Shown here in pieces: positions 8,367 to 16,431 of a DNA stretch of 64,000 nucleotides. Position 1 is the first letter of the stretch. Every line of letters starts with the position of its first letter. The position numbers and the translations under genes were made by a program. The DNA is from JALORV01 sp963702595 (GTDB lineage: Bacteria > Pseudomonadota > Gammaproteobacteria > Burkholderiales > Burkholderiaceae_F): NCBI GenBank assembly GCA_963702595.1, contig CAVPDC010000010.1, positions 248,001 through 312,000 of the forward strand, written 5' to 3'. Under the pieces are notes generated by a model, which saw only the letters and a program-made list of their open reading frames with translations, did no database searches and was not told the origin of the DNA.

Positions 8367-9040
8367 ACCCCGCCAAGCGCCGGGCCATCTACGAACGGCT
8401 GCGCAGCCTGAATCCGCACCCCCGGACCGAGCTCGAGTACGAAACGCCTTTCCAGCTGCTGGTGGCCGTTGTGCTCTCGGCACAGGCCACTGACAAGAGC
8501 GTCAACTTGGCCACGCGCAAACTCTTCAAGGTGGCAGCCACTCCGGCGGACATAGCGGGCCTCGGGGAGGAAAGGCTGGCCGAGTACATCAAGACGATTG
8601 GCCTGTACCGCACGAAGGCGAAGAACGTCGTCGGGCTGGCGCGGCAACTGCTCGAACGCCATCGCGGCGAGGTGCCGCCCGACCGCGTTGCGCTCGAAGC
8701 CCTGCCGGGAGTCGGCCGCAAGACTGCCAACGTCGTGCTCAACACGGCGTTCGGCGAACCGACGATTGCCGTCGACACACACATTTTTCGCGTTGCCAAC
8801 CGTACCGGCATGGCGCCGGGCGCCAATGTCGACGAGGTCGAGCGGCGACTGGAGAAGTTCACGCCGGACGAGTTCCGCAAGGACGCGCACCACTGGCTAA
8901 TCCTGCACGGCCGCTACGTCTGCAAGGCGCGTTCTCCCGAGTGCTGGCACTGCCCGATCAGCGAATGGTGTGAATATCGGCCCAAGACAAAGGCACCGGC
9001 GCCTGCCCGTTCAGGCTTTCCGCGGCGCAAGGGCTCGTAA
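8363..9040 (+). CDS. nth: Endonuclease III
   Basis: 225 residues of the HhH-GPD superfamily. The helix-hairpin-helix reads LPGVGRKTANVVL and contains the catalytic lysine. The catalytic aspartate is in IAVDTHIFRVANR. The C-terminal cluster has the C-X6-C-X2-C-X5-C spacing (CKARSPECWHCPISEWC). The enzyme is a bifunctional glycosylase/AP lyase removing oxidised pyrimidines. Its ATG overlaps the end of the RnfB-like gene by four bases, and the next gene begins two bases after its stop, so the three are co-transcribed. Confidence 0.96.
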   Translation: MNPAKRRAIYERLRSLNPHPRTELEYETPFQLLVAVVLSAQATDKSVNLATRKLFKVAATPADIAGLGEERLAEYIKTIGLYRTKAKNVVGLARQLLERHRGEVPPDRVALEALPGVGRKTANVVLNTAFGEPTIAVDTHIFRVANRTGMAPGANVDEVERRLEKFTPDEFRKDAHHWLILHGRYVCKARSPECWHCPISEWCEYRPKTKAPAPARSGFPRRKGS

Positions 9041-9042
9041 TC

Positions 9043-9483
9043 ATGTTCACGCCGACCAAGGACGACGTCCGGCGCTTCTTCCACGAAACCTGGCGCAAGC
9101 ACCGGGCTTCCGAGCTACTGTCGCCGATTGAAGCGCTGGCGCTTGACTGGATCATCGAGCATCCCGAGTATCACGACGAGCTGGCGCATTCGAGTGTCGA
9201 CGCTGAGTATCGCGTCGAGGACGGCCGCACGAATCCGTTCCTGCACCTGTCCATGCATCTGGCGATTGCCGAGCAGTTATCGATCGACCAGCCGCCCGGC
9301 ATACGGGCGGCGTACGAGCGGCTCATGCGGCGCCGTGGGGACGCGCACCGGGCCGCGCATGACGTAATGGAGTGCCTCGGTGAAGTCGTCTGGGCCGCGC
9401 AGAGGGCCGGCCAGGCGTTGCCGCCGGACGAGATGAGCGCGCGCTACCTGGACTGCCTCGAGCGTCAGGCCGGACAGAACTGA
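9043..9483 (+). CDS. DUF1841 family protein
   Basis: 146 residues, soluble and rich in helix and charged residues, starting MFTPTKDDVRRFFHETWRKH. HPEYH, NPFLHLSMHLAIAEQLSIDQPPG and AHDVMECLGEVVW match the betaproteobacterial DUF1841 family as remembered. It has several conserved-looking histidines and no signal peptide or membrane segment. Biochemical function is unknown. It starts two bases after nth, which ties it to the ferredoxin-nth unit. A role related to base-excision repair or Fe-S redox is only inference from position. Confidence 0.8.
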   Translation: MFTPTKDDVRRFFHETWRKHRASELLSPIEALALDWIIEHPEYHDELAHSSVDAEYRVEDGRTNPFLHLSMHLAIAEQLSIDQPPGIRAAYERLMRRRGDAHRAAHDVMECLGEVVWAAQRAGQALPPDEMSARYLDCLERQAGQN

Positions 9484-9533
9484 GATGTCACTGTGCCACG
9501 GCGCCCAGCCGAGAAGCGCGGCGCGGCTGGCGC

Positions 9534-9866
9534 TCAGCGCTTGGAGTTTTCCAGCGGACCGGGCAGGCCGCCCAGATAGGCGGCGAGGTTCTTGATGTCG
9601 GTACGCGACAGCGGCTTGGCCAGTCCCGCCATGATCGCGTTCTTACGCGCGCCGGTCTGGTAGTCACGCAGCGCCTTCTCCAGATAGTCCGGATACTGGC
9701 CGGCAAGCTTCGGATAGCTCGGATCGACCGGGCTAGCGAAGTCCTTGCCATGACACGCAGCGCACTGAGCCTGCGCGAGTTCCTGACCCTTCGCAACGTC
9801 AGCCGCCTGTGCAGAGAGCGCCGCGGACGCCGTGACGGCGGCAACAAGACATTTCGTTTTCATCAT
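9534..9866 (-). CDS. Exported monohaem cytochrome c (class I, c4/c5-like)
   Basis: 110 residues. MMKTKCLVAAVTASAALSAQ AA is a signal peptide (cleavage probably after AQA), followed by one haem site CAACHGK. A distal methionine ligand is probably in NAIMAGLAKPLS. PKLAGQYPDYLEKALRDY is typical of cytochrome c4-type domains. Start ATG at 9866 with GCGAG upstream; the frame also has an ATG at 9887 that would overlap the preceding gene. It lies 10 bp after a second, similar cytochrome and probably forms a two-gene operon with it. Likely function is periplasmic electron transfer to an oxidase. Confidence 0.85.
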   Translation of the reverse strand: MMKTKCLVAAVTASAALSAQAADVAKGQELAQAQCAACHGKDFASPVDPSYPKLAGQYPDYLEKALRDYQTGARKNAIMAGLAKPLSRTDIKNLAAYLGGLPGPLENSKR

Positions 9867-9876
9867 GGCTACTCGC

Positions 9877-10212
9877 TTACTTGCCACGTGCCGCGTAATA
9901 GGCGGCGACGGCGGAGATCTGCTGGTCCGTCAGACCCTTGGCGACGCCGGTCATCGTCGGGTGGGCACGGGATCCCTGTCGATATTCCTTCAACGCGGTC
10001 TCCAGGTACTGCTGCGACTGTCCGCCGATCTTCGGCACGCGATAGACCTGCGGGAACGAGGCCTGGTAACCCGGAATCGAGTGACAGCCTATGCAGTTCG
10101 ACACCGGCGCATCGCCGGCCCGTGCAGGCGCACTCGCCTTCTTGTCCTGCGCCGCCGCCAGCAGCGGCAGCGTCGCCGCAACAGCGGTGAGCAGCAAACG
10201 GTAAGTTTTCAT
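9877..10212 (-). CDS. Exported monohaem cytochrome c, paralogue of the downstream one
   Basis: 111 residues starting MKTYRLLLTAVAATLPLLAA, a signal peptide ending near AAAQ. One haem site CIGCHSIPG is followed by PKIGGQSQQYLETALKEYRQG and a probable methionine ligand in HPTMTGVAKGL. It is clearly related to the next gene (shared xxIGGQ/LAGQ-x-x-YLExALxxY pattern), so the pair arose by duplication. Together they resemble the two halves of a dihaem cytochrome c4 encoded separately. The frame continues upstream to 10386, but the ATG at 10212 gives the signal sequence. It is divergent from the MoxR gene across about 196 bp. Confidence 0.85.
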   Translation of the reverse strand: MKTYRLLLTAVAATLPLLAAAQDKKASAPARAGDAPVSNCIGCHSIPGYQASFPQVYRVPKIGGQSQQYLETALKEYRQGSRAHPTMTGVAKGLTDQQISAVAAYYAARGK

Positions 10213-10408
10213 CCGCGGCATCCGTATGGTGTTCGTTTCGAGGCGCAACACAAGGCCGAGACCTGCAGCGCGGCCAGTTGATCCCTCTCCAGACCGGGCG
10301 CGATTGTAATCGACTCGGCGCCCCAGTCCGAACGGTCGCCCGGGGCCTTCCTCGGCGCGTACCCGTGCGTATACTCGACCGACCATTTTTCTCTCGCCCG
10401 CTCAGTCC

Positions 10409-11254
10409 ATGTCGCGCTTCGAAGGCTCGTCCACCTACGTCGCTACCGACGACTTGAAGCTCGCCGTCAATGCGGCGCTCACCCTGCAGCGCCCACTTCT
10501 GATCAAAGGTGAGCCCGGCACCGGCAAGACAATGCTGGCCGAGGAGGTGGCGCGTGCGTTGAACATGCCGCTGCTCGCCTGGCACATCAAGTCGACGACC
10601 AAGGCGCAGCAGGGCCTCTACGAATACGACGCGGTCAGCCGCCTGCGCGATTCGCAGCTGGGCGATGCCCGCGTACAGGACATCGAGAATTACATCATCC
10701 GCGGCGTGCTGTGGCAGGCCTTCACGTCGGAGCAGCCGTCGGTGCTGCTGATCGACGAGATCGACAAGGCCGACATCGAATTTCCCAACGACCTGCTGCG
10801 CGAACTCGACCGCATGGAGTTCTACGTCTATGAGACGCGCCAGACGATCCAGGCGCACCACCGGCCGCTGGTCGTCATCACGTCGAACAACGAGAAGGAG
10901 CTTCCGGACGCTTTCCTGCGTCGCTGTTTCTTCCACTACATCAAGTTTCCGGACAAGGACACGATGCAGGCGATCATCGACGTCCACTTCCCGAAACTGC
11001 GCAAGGAACTGCTGGCCAATGCGCTCGCGGTGTTCTTCGGCGTACGCGATCTGCCGGGCCTGAAGAAGAAGCCGTCGACGTCGGAGCTGCTCGACTGGCT
11101 GAAGCTGCTGGTCGCCGAGCAGATTCCGCCTGAGGCACTGCGCTCGAAGGACGACAAGATTGCCGTGCCGCCGCTGGCCGGTGCGCTGCTGAAGAACGAA
11201 CAGGACATGCATCTGTTCGAGCGGCTCGTCTTCATGGCGCGCAGCAACCGCTGA
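10409..11254 (+). CDS. MoxR-type AAA+ ATPase
   Basis: 281 residues. Walker A is GEPGTGKT near residue 36, Walker B LLIDEIDKAD, sensor 1 VVITSNNEKELPDAFLRR, with the arginine finger in the same segment. The HIKSTTKAQQGLYEYDAV segment matches the MoxR/CbbQ-like clade. Such ATPases act as chaperones with a VWA-domain partner, often to mature metal enzymes such as CO dehydrogenase (CoxD/CoxE) or Rubisco (CbbQ/CbbO). The VWA partner is two genes downstream. No cox structural genes are in the window, so the client is unknown. Confidence 0.9.
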   Translation: MSRFEGSSTYVATDDLKLAVNAALTLQRPLLIKGEPGTGKTMLAEEVARALNMPLLAWHIKSTTKAQQGLYEYDAVSRLRDSQLGDARVQDIENYIIRGVLWQAFTSEQPSVLLIDEIDKADIEFPNDLLRELDRMEFYVYETRQTIQAHHRPLVVITSNNEKELPDAFLRRCFFHYIKFPDKDTMQAIIDVHFPKLRKELLANALAVFFGVRDLPGLKKKPSTSELLDWLKLLVAEQIPPEALRSKDDKIAVPPLAGALLKNEQDMHLFERLVFMARSNR

Positions 11255-11257
11255 GCC

Positions 11258-11851
11258 ATGCTCGCCCCGCAGTCGGTGACGCTCGAAGGCCACGGCGTGC
11301 GGCTCGAGCCGCTGGCGCGCGCGCACCACGACGGGCTGGTTGCCGCCGCAAACGACGGCGAGTTGTGGAAGCTCTGGTACACGTCGGTCCCCGAGCGTGA
11401 ACAGACCCACGCCTACATTTCAGCCGCGCTTGCCGGACAGGAAGCCGGCCACATGCTGCCGTGGGCAGTGCGTGACCTCGCACACGACACGATCGTCGGC
11501 ACCACGCGCTACCACGACATCGTCGCCGCAGTCGACCGCGTCGAGATCGGCTACACGTGGTATGCGCGGCGCTGCCAGAAATCGCACGTGAACACCGCCT
11601 GCAAGCTGCTGCTGCTCGGCCACGCGTTCGATGCGCTGAAGTGCGCGGTGGTCGGGTTCCGCACCGACAACTTCAACTTCGCCTCGCAAAAGGCGATCGC
11701 CGCGCTCGGAGCGAAGCAGGACGGCGTCATCCGTCATCACCAACCGCGGCGGGATGGCAGCGTGCGTGACACCGTGATGTTCGGCATCCTGGCGGGCGAA
11801 TGGCCCGACGTGAAGCGCCATCTCGAGCTGCGCCTGGCGCGCCACCGTTGA
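11258..11851 (+). CDS. GNAT-family N-acetyltransferase (RimJ/RimL type)
   Basis: 197 residues. VTLEGHGVRLEPLARAHHDGLVAAANDGELWKLW-type opening, EIGYTWYARRCQKSHVNTACKLLLLGHAF in the acetyl-CoA-binding region and RTDNFNFASQKAIAALGAKQDGVIR in the C-terminal half are typical of RimJ/RimL-like acetyltransferases. Substrate is unknown. It starts three bases after the MoxR stop and is followed after 18 bp by the CoxE-like gene, so it is embedded in the ATPase-VWA operon. It is not a usual MoxR partner and may simply be co-transcribed. Confidence 0.85.
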   Translation: MLAPQSVTLEGHGVRLEPLARAHHDGLVAAANDGELWKLWYTSVPEREQTHAYISAALAGQEAGHMLPWAVRDLAHDTIVGTTRYHDIVAAVDRVEIGYTWYARRCQKSHVNTACKLLLLGHAFDALKCAVVGFRTDNFNFASQKAIAALGAKQDGVIRHHQPRRDGSVRDTVMFGILAGEWPDVKRHLELRLARHR

Positions 11852-11869
11852 CGCACCACCGTTAACGCG

Positions 11870-13042
11870 ATGCTGATCGACTTCTTCTTCCACCTGCGGG
11901 CGGCGAAGCTCAAGGTCTCGATCAACGAGCTGCTGACGCTCCTCGAGGCGCTCAAGCGCGGCGTCATCGGGCCGTCCATCGACGATTTCTACTTTCTGTC
12001 ACGGACCGCACTGATCAAGGACGAGACCCAGTTCGACAAGTTCGACCGCGCCTTCGGCGAGTACTTCAAGGGCGTGGCGACGACGCTGGACTTCTCGAAA
12101 GAGATTCCCGACGAGTGGTTCAAGAAAGTGCTGGAGCGCGCATTCACGCCGGAAGAGATCGCGAAGCTCGAGAAGCTCGGCTGGGACAGGCTGATGGAGG
12201 AGTTCAGGAAGCGGCTCGAGGAACAGGACGGTGCGCACCACGGCGGCAACCGCTGGATCGGCTCCGGCGGGACCTCGCCTTTCGGCCACGGCGGTGCGCA
12301 TCCGGAAGGCATCCGCGTAGGCGGCCCGAGCAAGGGCAACAGATCTGCGGTCAAGGTCTGGGAGATGCGTGGCTACCGCGACTACGACGACAGCGTCGAG
12401 CTCGGCACGCGCAACATCAAGGTCGCGCTTCGGCGCCTGCGCCGCTTCGCGCGCGAGGGCGCCGAACTCGAGCTCGACATGCACGGCACGATCGAGTCGA
12501 CCGCCAAGAACGCTGGCTGGCTCGATCTCAAGCTCGTTCCCGAGCGGCACAACACGGTGAAGGTTCTGATGCTGCTCGACGTCGGCGGCACGATGGACGA
12601 GCACATCAAGGTCACCGAGGAACTGTTCTCGGCCGCCAAGAGCGAGTTCAAGCACCTCGAGTTCTATTACTTCCACAACTGCGTCTACGAGTACCTGTGG
12701 CGGAACAACCGGCGCCGCTATACCGAGCGTTTCGCCACCTGGGACGTGCTGCGCAAGTATCCGCACGACTGGAAGCTGGTGTTCATCGGCGACGCGACGA
12801 TGAGCCCCTACGAGATCCTGCAGCCGGGCGGTTCGGTCGAGTACAACAACGAAGAAGCCGGCGCCGTCTGGCTGCAGCGTTTCTTCACGACCTTTCCGAA
12901 GTCGATCTGGATCAACCCGGAGCCTGAAGGGCTCTGGCAGTACCGCCAGTCGGTCTCGATCATTCGTCAGTTGACCGGCGGCCGCATGTTCCCGATGTCG
13001 CTCGAAGGGTTGACGCGGGCGATGCGGCAGCTTTCAAAATAG
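11870..13042 (+). CDS. CoxE-like VWA-domain protein
   Basis: 390 residues starting MLIDFFFHLRAAKLKVSINE, the usual opening of CoxE-like proteins. A glycine-rich stretch (GGNRWIGSGGTSPFGHGGAH, around residues 124-143) is followed by a C-terminal VWA domain with the metal site LLDVGGTMDEH, then FYYFHNCVYEYLW and LVFIGDATMSPYEI. The canonical DxSxS metal site is changed to D-V-G-G-T, so metal binding may be weak. It should act with the MoxR ATPase encoded upstream in enzyme activation. The ATG lies 18 bp after the acetyltransferase. Confidence 0.88.
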   Translation: MLIDFFFHLRAAKLKVSINELLTLLEALKRGVIGPSIDDFYFLSRTALIKDETQFDKFDRAFGEYFKGVATTLDFSKEIPDEWFKKVLERAFTPEEIAKLEKLGWDRLMEEFRKRLEEQDGAHHGGNRWIGSGGTSPFGHGGAHPEGIRVGGPSKGNRSAVKVWEMRGYRDYDDSVELGTRNIKVALRRLRRFAREGAELELDMHGTIESTAKNAGWLDLKLVPERHNTVKVLMLLDVGGTMDEHIKVTEELFSAAKSEFKHLEFYYFHNCVYEYLWRNNRRRYTERFATWDVLRKYPHDWKLVFIGDATMSPYEILQPGGSVEYNNEEAGAVWLQRFFTTFPKSIWINPEPEGLWQYRQSVSIIRQLTGGRMFPMSLEGLTRAMRQLSK

Positions 13043-13270
13043 AAGACAGCGCGATCGCCGGAACACCCGCAACGCCCTCCTCCTGCAATCAGGTATGAGG
13101 CTGCATTGAGAGAGATGGGAGGCCGGGTTCGACCCAAAGCAGCCGTCAGCGCTGCGCGAAAGCAGTCGCGAACTTCACGCCGAAAGCTGACGTCCTTCGA
13201 TCGGAAGGTCGCGACCCGAAGCGGTAGCTTTCCGTAACATCGCGGAATGCCGTGCTTTGGGGGGCTGGAA

Positions 13271-13302
13271 ACAAAACGGCGGACCACCAAGGGTCCGCCG
13301 TT
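13271..13302 (-). terminator. Rho-independent terminator of the DUF1254 gene
   Basis: Arms 13275-13285 and 13292-13302 pair perfectly over 11 bp with a 6-base loop. On the minus strand the stem is followed by TTTTGTTTCC. It begins five bases past the stop of the DUF1254 gene. On plus it is followed only by GTCTTTAC, so it acts mainly on the minus strand. The rest of 13043-13270 shows no gene. Confidence 0.85.
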
Positions 13303-13306
13303 GTCT

Positions 13307-14791
13307 TTACGGGGCTTGCTTGAGGGCAGGCGGCTTCCACGTCCCGTCCATGATCGATGGCGCCTTGTCATTCGGCCAGTACATGCGCATCGTGACGTTG
13401 AACTCACCCTTTGGCGCAGGCAGCCAGTTCACTTCCTTGTCCTTGCCGGGCGACTCATTCTGGATGTAGAGGTCGAGAGATCCGTCGGCGTTGCGCTTGA
13501 ACGGCATCCAGCTGCTGACGGCGTAGCGGTTGATGGGGTTGGCGACGAAGAACGAAGACGGGTCGTACATGGTCACCGACCAGAACGCCCGGACCGGCGG
13601 CTCCTGCCCCTTGTCGAAGTGCAGGACGTAGCGGTTGGCGCCGTTGAGCGTCTTGCCAGCGCCGTCGACGAAGGCCGACGGATAGATCGCGTCCGCGGCG
13701 AGGTTCGCGCCGAGGCCCACCAGCGCCACGACCGCGCGGGTGCCGTAGTCGGTGCCGAAATTGCCCAGATTCATCGACGGTACCCGCCAGCCGTTGACCG
13801 GCGCGCCGGCCTCCTTCGAGGCGGCCGTCAGCTTTTCCAGCGCGACCGGCAGCGCCTTGTCGAGCCCCTTGGCCAGCGCCGGATCGAGCTTTGCCGGGTC
13901 GAAGTTCTGGCCGGGGACGATGCCGAGTTTCGCGAGCTTCGCGAGCACCGGCACGTCGGCTTCCGGCGGCGGATTGTCCTTCATCAGTCCGGCCAGCCGG
14001 TTGAAGAACGCCGTCGTGCCCATCTGCGCGACCGCGTCGACCGGCGCGAGCTTCATGTCGACGTTCAGGTCGACCGCGACCTGCGCCGGCGGCGTGTAGG
14101 GCTTGCCGAACGCCGACAGCGGCGTGAGCTTGTACTGCTTCTGGATCGCATGGACGGCCGGATAGTCCTTCGGTCCGTTGGTCTGCGTGCGCCCGATGAT
14201 CCACACCATGTGGGTCGGCGACTTCAGCTGCTGCACGCCGGCTGGCAGCGTTCCCGACCAACCCGGTCCGGTAATGGCGAAGTGACCCGCCTTGGTGCCG
14301 GTGGTGCGCTTGCCCGGCGAGGCAAAGACGTTGGTCCACGCGTCGAGCATCGGCATCAGGTAGTAGCGGCCCTGGGTGTCCGGCACTGACAGCACGATCG
14401 GCTCCTTAGACAGGTCGAGCCACGCTGACGAGTAGAGCGTGTCGACGTTGGCGCGTACGACGTCCTTGAACGACGCGTCCGGGAACTGCGGCATGTGCGC
14501 GAACTGGTTGACGGGCGCTGCCGAGGGTCCGGCGGTCGCCACGTTGGAGATCTTCTTCCGGGTTGCGTCCATGATGACCAGCGGGAACCCGTAGGCAACC
14601 GCTTCGACGCCGGCTTCGAGACCCTCCTTCTCCTTTGCCGCACTTGCGGCGGCTGCGTCGGCAGCTGCCTTGGCTTGCACGTCCGCCTTTGCCTTGTCGG
14701 CAACAGGCGTGTCCGCCTTCTGGCCGCACGCCGCAACGGTGATGGCGACGAGCAACATCAACGCAAGTCGACCCGCGATATTCTTCTTCAT
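13307..14791 (-). CDS. DUF1254/DUF1214 domain lipoprotein
   Basis: 494 residues. The N-terminus MKKNIAGRLALMLLVAITVA ends in the lipobox VAAC (Cys22). An alanine/lysine-rich linker follows (residues 23-58). The DUF1254 region has GFPLVIMDATRKK, QFAHMPQFPD and NVDTLYSSAWLDLSKEPIVLSVPD; the C-terminal DUF1214 region has FWSVTMYDPSSFFVANPINRYAV and IQNESPGKDKEVNWLPAPKGEFNVTMRMYWP. This two-domain architecture is widespread and lacks an established biochemical role. It is monocistronic with its own terminator and is predicted to be anchored in the outer or inner membrane facing the periplasm. Confidence 0.92.
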   Translation of the reverse strand: MKKNIAGRLALMLLVAITVAACGQKADTPVADKAKADVQAKAAADAAAASAAKEKEGLEAGVEAVAYGFPLVIMDATRKKISNVATAGPSAAPVNQFAHMPQFPDASFKDVVRANVDTLYSSAWLDLSKEPIVLSVPDTQGRYYLMPMLDAWTNVFASPGKRTTGTKAGHFAITGPGWSGTLPAGVQQLKSPTHMVWIIGRTQTNGPKDYPAVHAIQKQYKLTPLSAFGKPYTPPAQVAVDLNVDMKLAPVDAVAQMGTTAFFNRLAGLMKDNPPPEADVPVLAKLAKLGIVPGQNFDPAKLDPALAKGLDKALPVALEKLTAASKEAGAPVNGWRVPSMNLGNFGTDYGTRAVVALVGLGANLAADAIYPSAFVDGAGKTLNGANRYVLHFDKGQEPPVRAFWSVTMYDPSSFFVANPINRYAVSSWMPFKRNADGSLDLYIQNESPGKDKEVNWLPAPKGEFNVTMRMYWPNDKAPSIMDGTWKPPALKQAP

Positions 14792-14903
14792 CGTAGTTCT
14801 CTCCGGTCAAGAGCCTCGACCCGAGCCATTTTCGCAGAAAGCGGAAGTCGCCGTCTTGCGAAAGCCGTCCTATTTGAACAACCCAGAAGCTGACGTTCGG
14901 CGA

Positions 14904-15311
14904 TCAGTCTGAGTTGTTATCCGGAACTCTGGAAAGCGTCTCCGCCACGACGTGCCAGGGCACATGCCGGCGGATTGCTGCCGACTTTCCAGCCATGGAC
15001 GCGGTGCCTTCCGCAGCCTGTTTGGCTGCATGCACTAGTTCGCGTCGAACGCCCGAAGCAGTTATGAGCCAAAGCAATAACTTGGGCTCGACTATTCGGT
15101 TGTACACATCGCGCGCATCTCGTTGTGAACCGTTCACACGTGGGTAGGTACCGGTGCCGGCGGCGGGGTTTAGCCACCCAAGCCAGTGATCCTTCTGCGT
15201 GTTGTAGTCGTTGTATCCCGGTGTCCTATCGGGAACGCGGTCGTCAGATGGGAGTCGACGAATGGCATTTGCCAACCACGCAATGCTTTCGGAGGGAGAT
15301 CGCGACTTCAT
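14904..15311 (-). CDS. Uncharacterised conserved-looking protein
   Basis: 135 residues. The central part, YNDYNTQKDHWLGWLNPAAG, then RDARDVYNRIVEPKLLLWL and MAGKSAAIRRHVPW, has the balanced composition of a real protein. It resembles small proteobacterial proteins of unknown function that I recall only loosely. It has no signal peptide or membrane helix. The ATG at 15311 has no clear ribosome site, so the start is uncertain. It stands alone between the DUF1254 gene (112 bp downstream of its stop) and a divergent hypothetical gene. Function unknown. Confidence 0.65.
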   Translation of the reverse strand: MKSRSPSESIAWLANAIRRLPSDDRVPDRTPGYNDYNTQKDHWLGWLNPAAGTGTYPRVNGSQRDARDVYNRIVEPKLLLWLITASGVRRELVHAAKQAAEGTASMAGKSAAIRRHVPWHVVAETLSRVPDNNSD

Positions 15312-15485
15312 GCGCTTTCGTCAGGCCCCTGCAGTCCGCTTCTTCGCGGAGTGGTGACTCATCGCCATTGTCCGGAGATGGCCGCAAGTGACCTCGCGGC
15401 CTAAGGATCCAGTCCCAAGTATGCGACGATCAGTTGCGGGGCGTGTTTTAGCCTCTGACTTTTCGCATATGGCCTAACTGTTCGA

Positions 15486-16220
15486 GTGCCCGTCGTGCGC
15501 AATGTGATTGATTTCAGTTCCTGGAACGCTCTCCTTACTACCCTCCTCGGACTTGCGGTAGTCACTTTGATGATGGTCGGCGTTCGGTTGCTTGTCATGC
15601 AAACAGTCCAGCAACGCCGCGAGCGGGAAAATCGTCAGATCAATGAGCGTTTGCGGACACTCATCGCAGCTTACAAATCGCTAGGTGGATCTTTCACGGG
15701 AGAACTCGCGGTCGATCCGACCCACTTACGCGATCTTCGAAAGCTTGACGAGCCTACTAAGGCCGCCAACCTGGAGTTGGCTACTTCGGACACCGAGTCT
15801 GGACCAACGCCGCCGTCCTTCGGCGACGATTCGCCCGGCTCTGACCGTCGTAGACGGGTCCGCGACGCGGTCGAAGCTGCACTGTCCGACGTCATTCTCC
15901 TCGGAACCGAAGAGCAGGTGCGCCTGGCGGCGGATGCCGCGGCTGATCTTGCCGCTGGGCGCGAAATAGAAACCGCTGAACTCGTTGTCTCGCTCCGAGA
16001 CTTCATCCGCAAGGTTCTCGATCTAGACCCGTTGCCGGCAGACTTACTCATTCCCAAGCAGGGGCCACTGCGACCCACCGCCTCGCGGGGAGTGGCTCGC
16101 GGCGACAGCAGTAAGGGCGCAGGTCGAGAGGGGCGAAGCGGTAGTAAGGGCGGTGGCGCGGGGGCCGGGGGTTTGGGGCTAGGAGCAAGCCTTAACGGAA
16201 GCAACGAGCCAGACCGCTGA
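15486..16220 (+). CDS. Hypothetical membrane-anchored protein
   Basis: 244 residues. One N-terminal transmembrane helix (about residues 13-38, LLTTLLGLAVVTLMMVGVRLLVM) is followed by a charged coiled-coil-like stretch (QQRRERENRQINERLRTLI). A helical domain covers roughly residues 115-190 (DAVEAALSDVILLGTEEQVR), and a low-complexity Gly/Ser/Arg tail runs from about 200. The start is ambiguous: GTG codons at 15486, 15495 and 15504 are possible, none with a strong ribosome site. The topology suggests a bitopic inner-membrane protein with a cytoplasmic body. I do not recognise a family. After its stop, 16221-16431 shows no gene. Confidence 0.6.
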   Translation: MPVVRNVIDFSSWNALLTTLLGLAVVTLMMVGVRLLVMQTVQQRRERENRQINERLRTLIAAYKSLGGSFTGELAVDPTHLRDLRKLDEPTKAANLELATSDTESGPTPPSFGDDSPGSDRRRRVRDAVEAALSDVILLGTEEQVRLAADAAADLAAGREIETAELVVSLRDFIRKVLDLDPLPADLLIPKQGPLRPTASRGVARGDSSKGAGREGRSGSKGGGAGAGGLGLGASLNGSNEPDR

Positions 16221-16431
16221 AATCCAATTCCCGCACTACGAGGAAAGACGATCGCCGTCTAACTGGGCCGGCGCCCGCTCGGCGGCAAAGTGCAGCGGCG
16301 AGGCGGCGGCGATGCTTACGTTGGCCATCAATCAAGCATCACATGGCCGTCCGCTTTGGGGCAAGTTGGCCTGCGGCCGTCAACGGCCGGGCGGCGACCT
16401 CGAGGTCGGAGACCAAGGGAATGACGTCTGC

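Noticed and set aside
13183..14907. Similar 22-base stretches at 13183-13204 and 14886-14907 flanking the DUF1254 gene
   Set aside because: Only 17 of 22 bases agree; too weak to call a direct repeat or insertion boundary.
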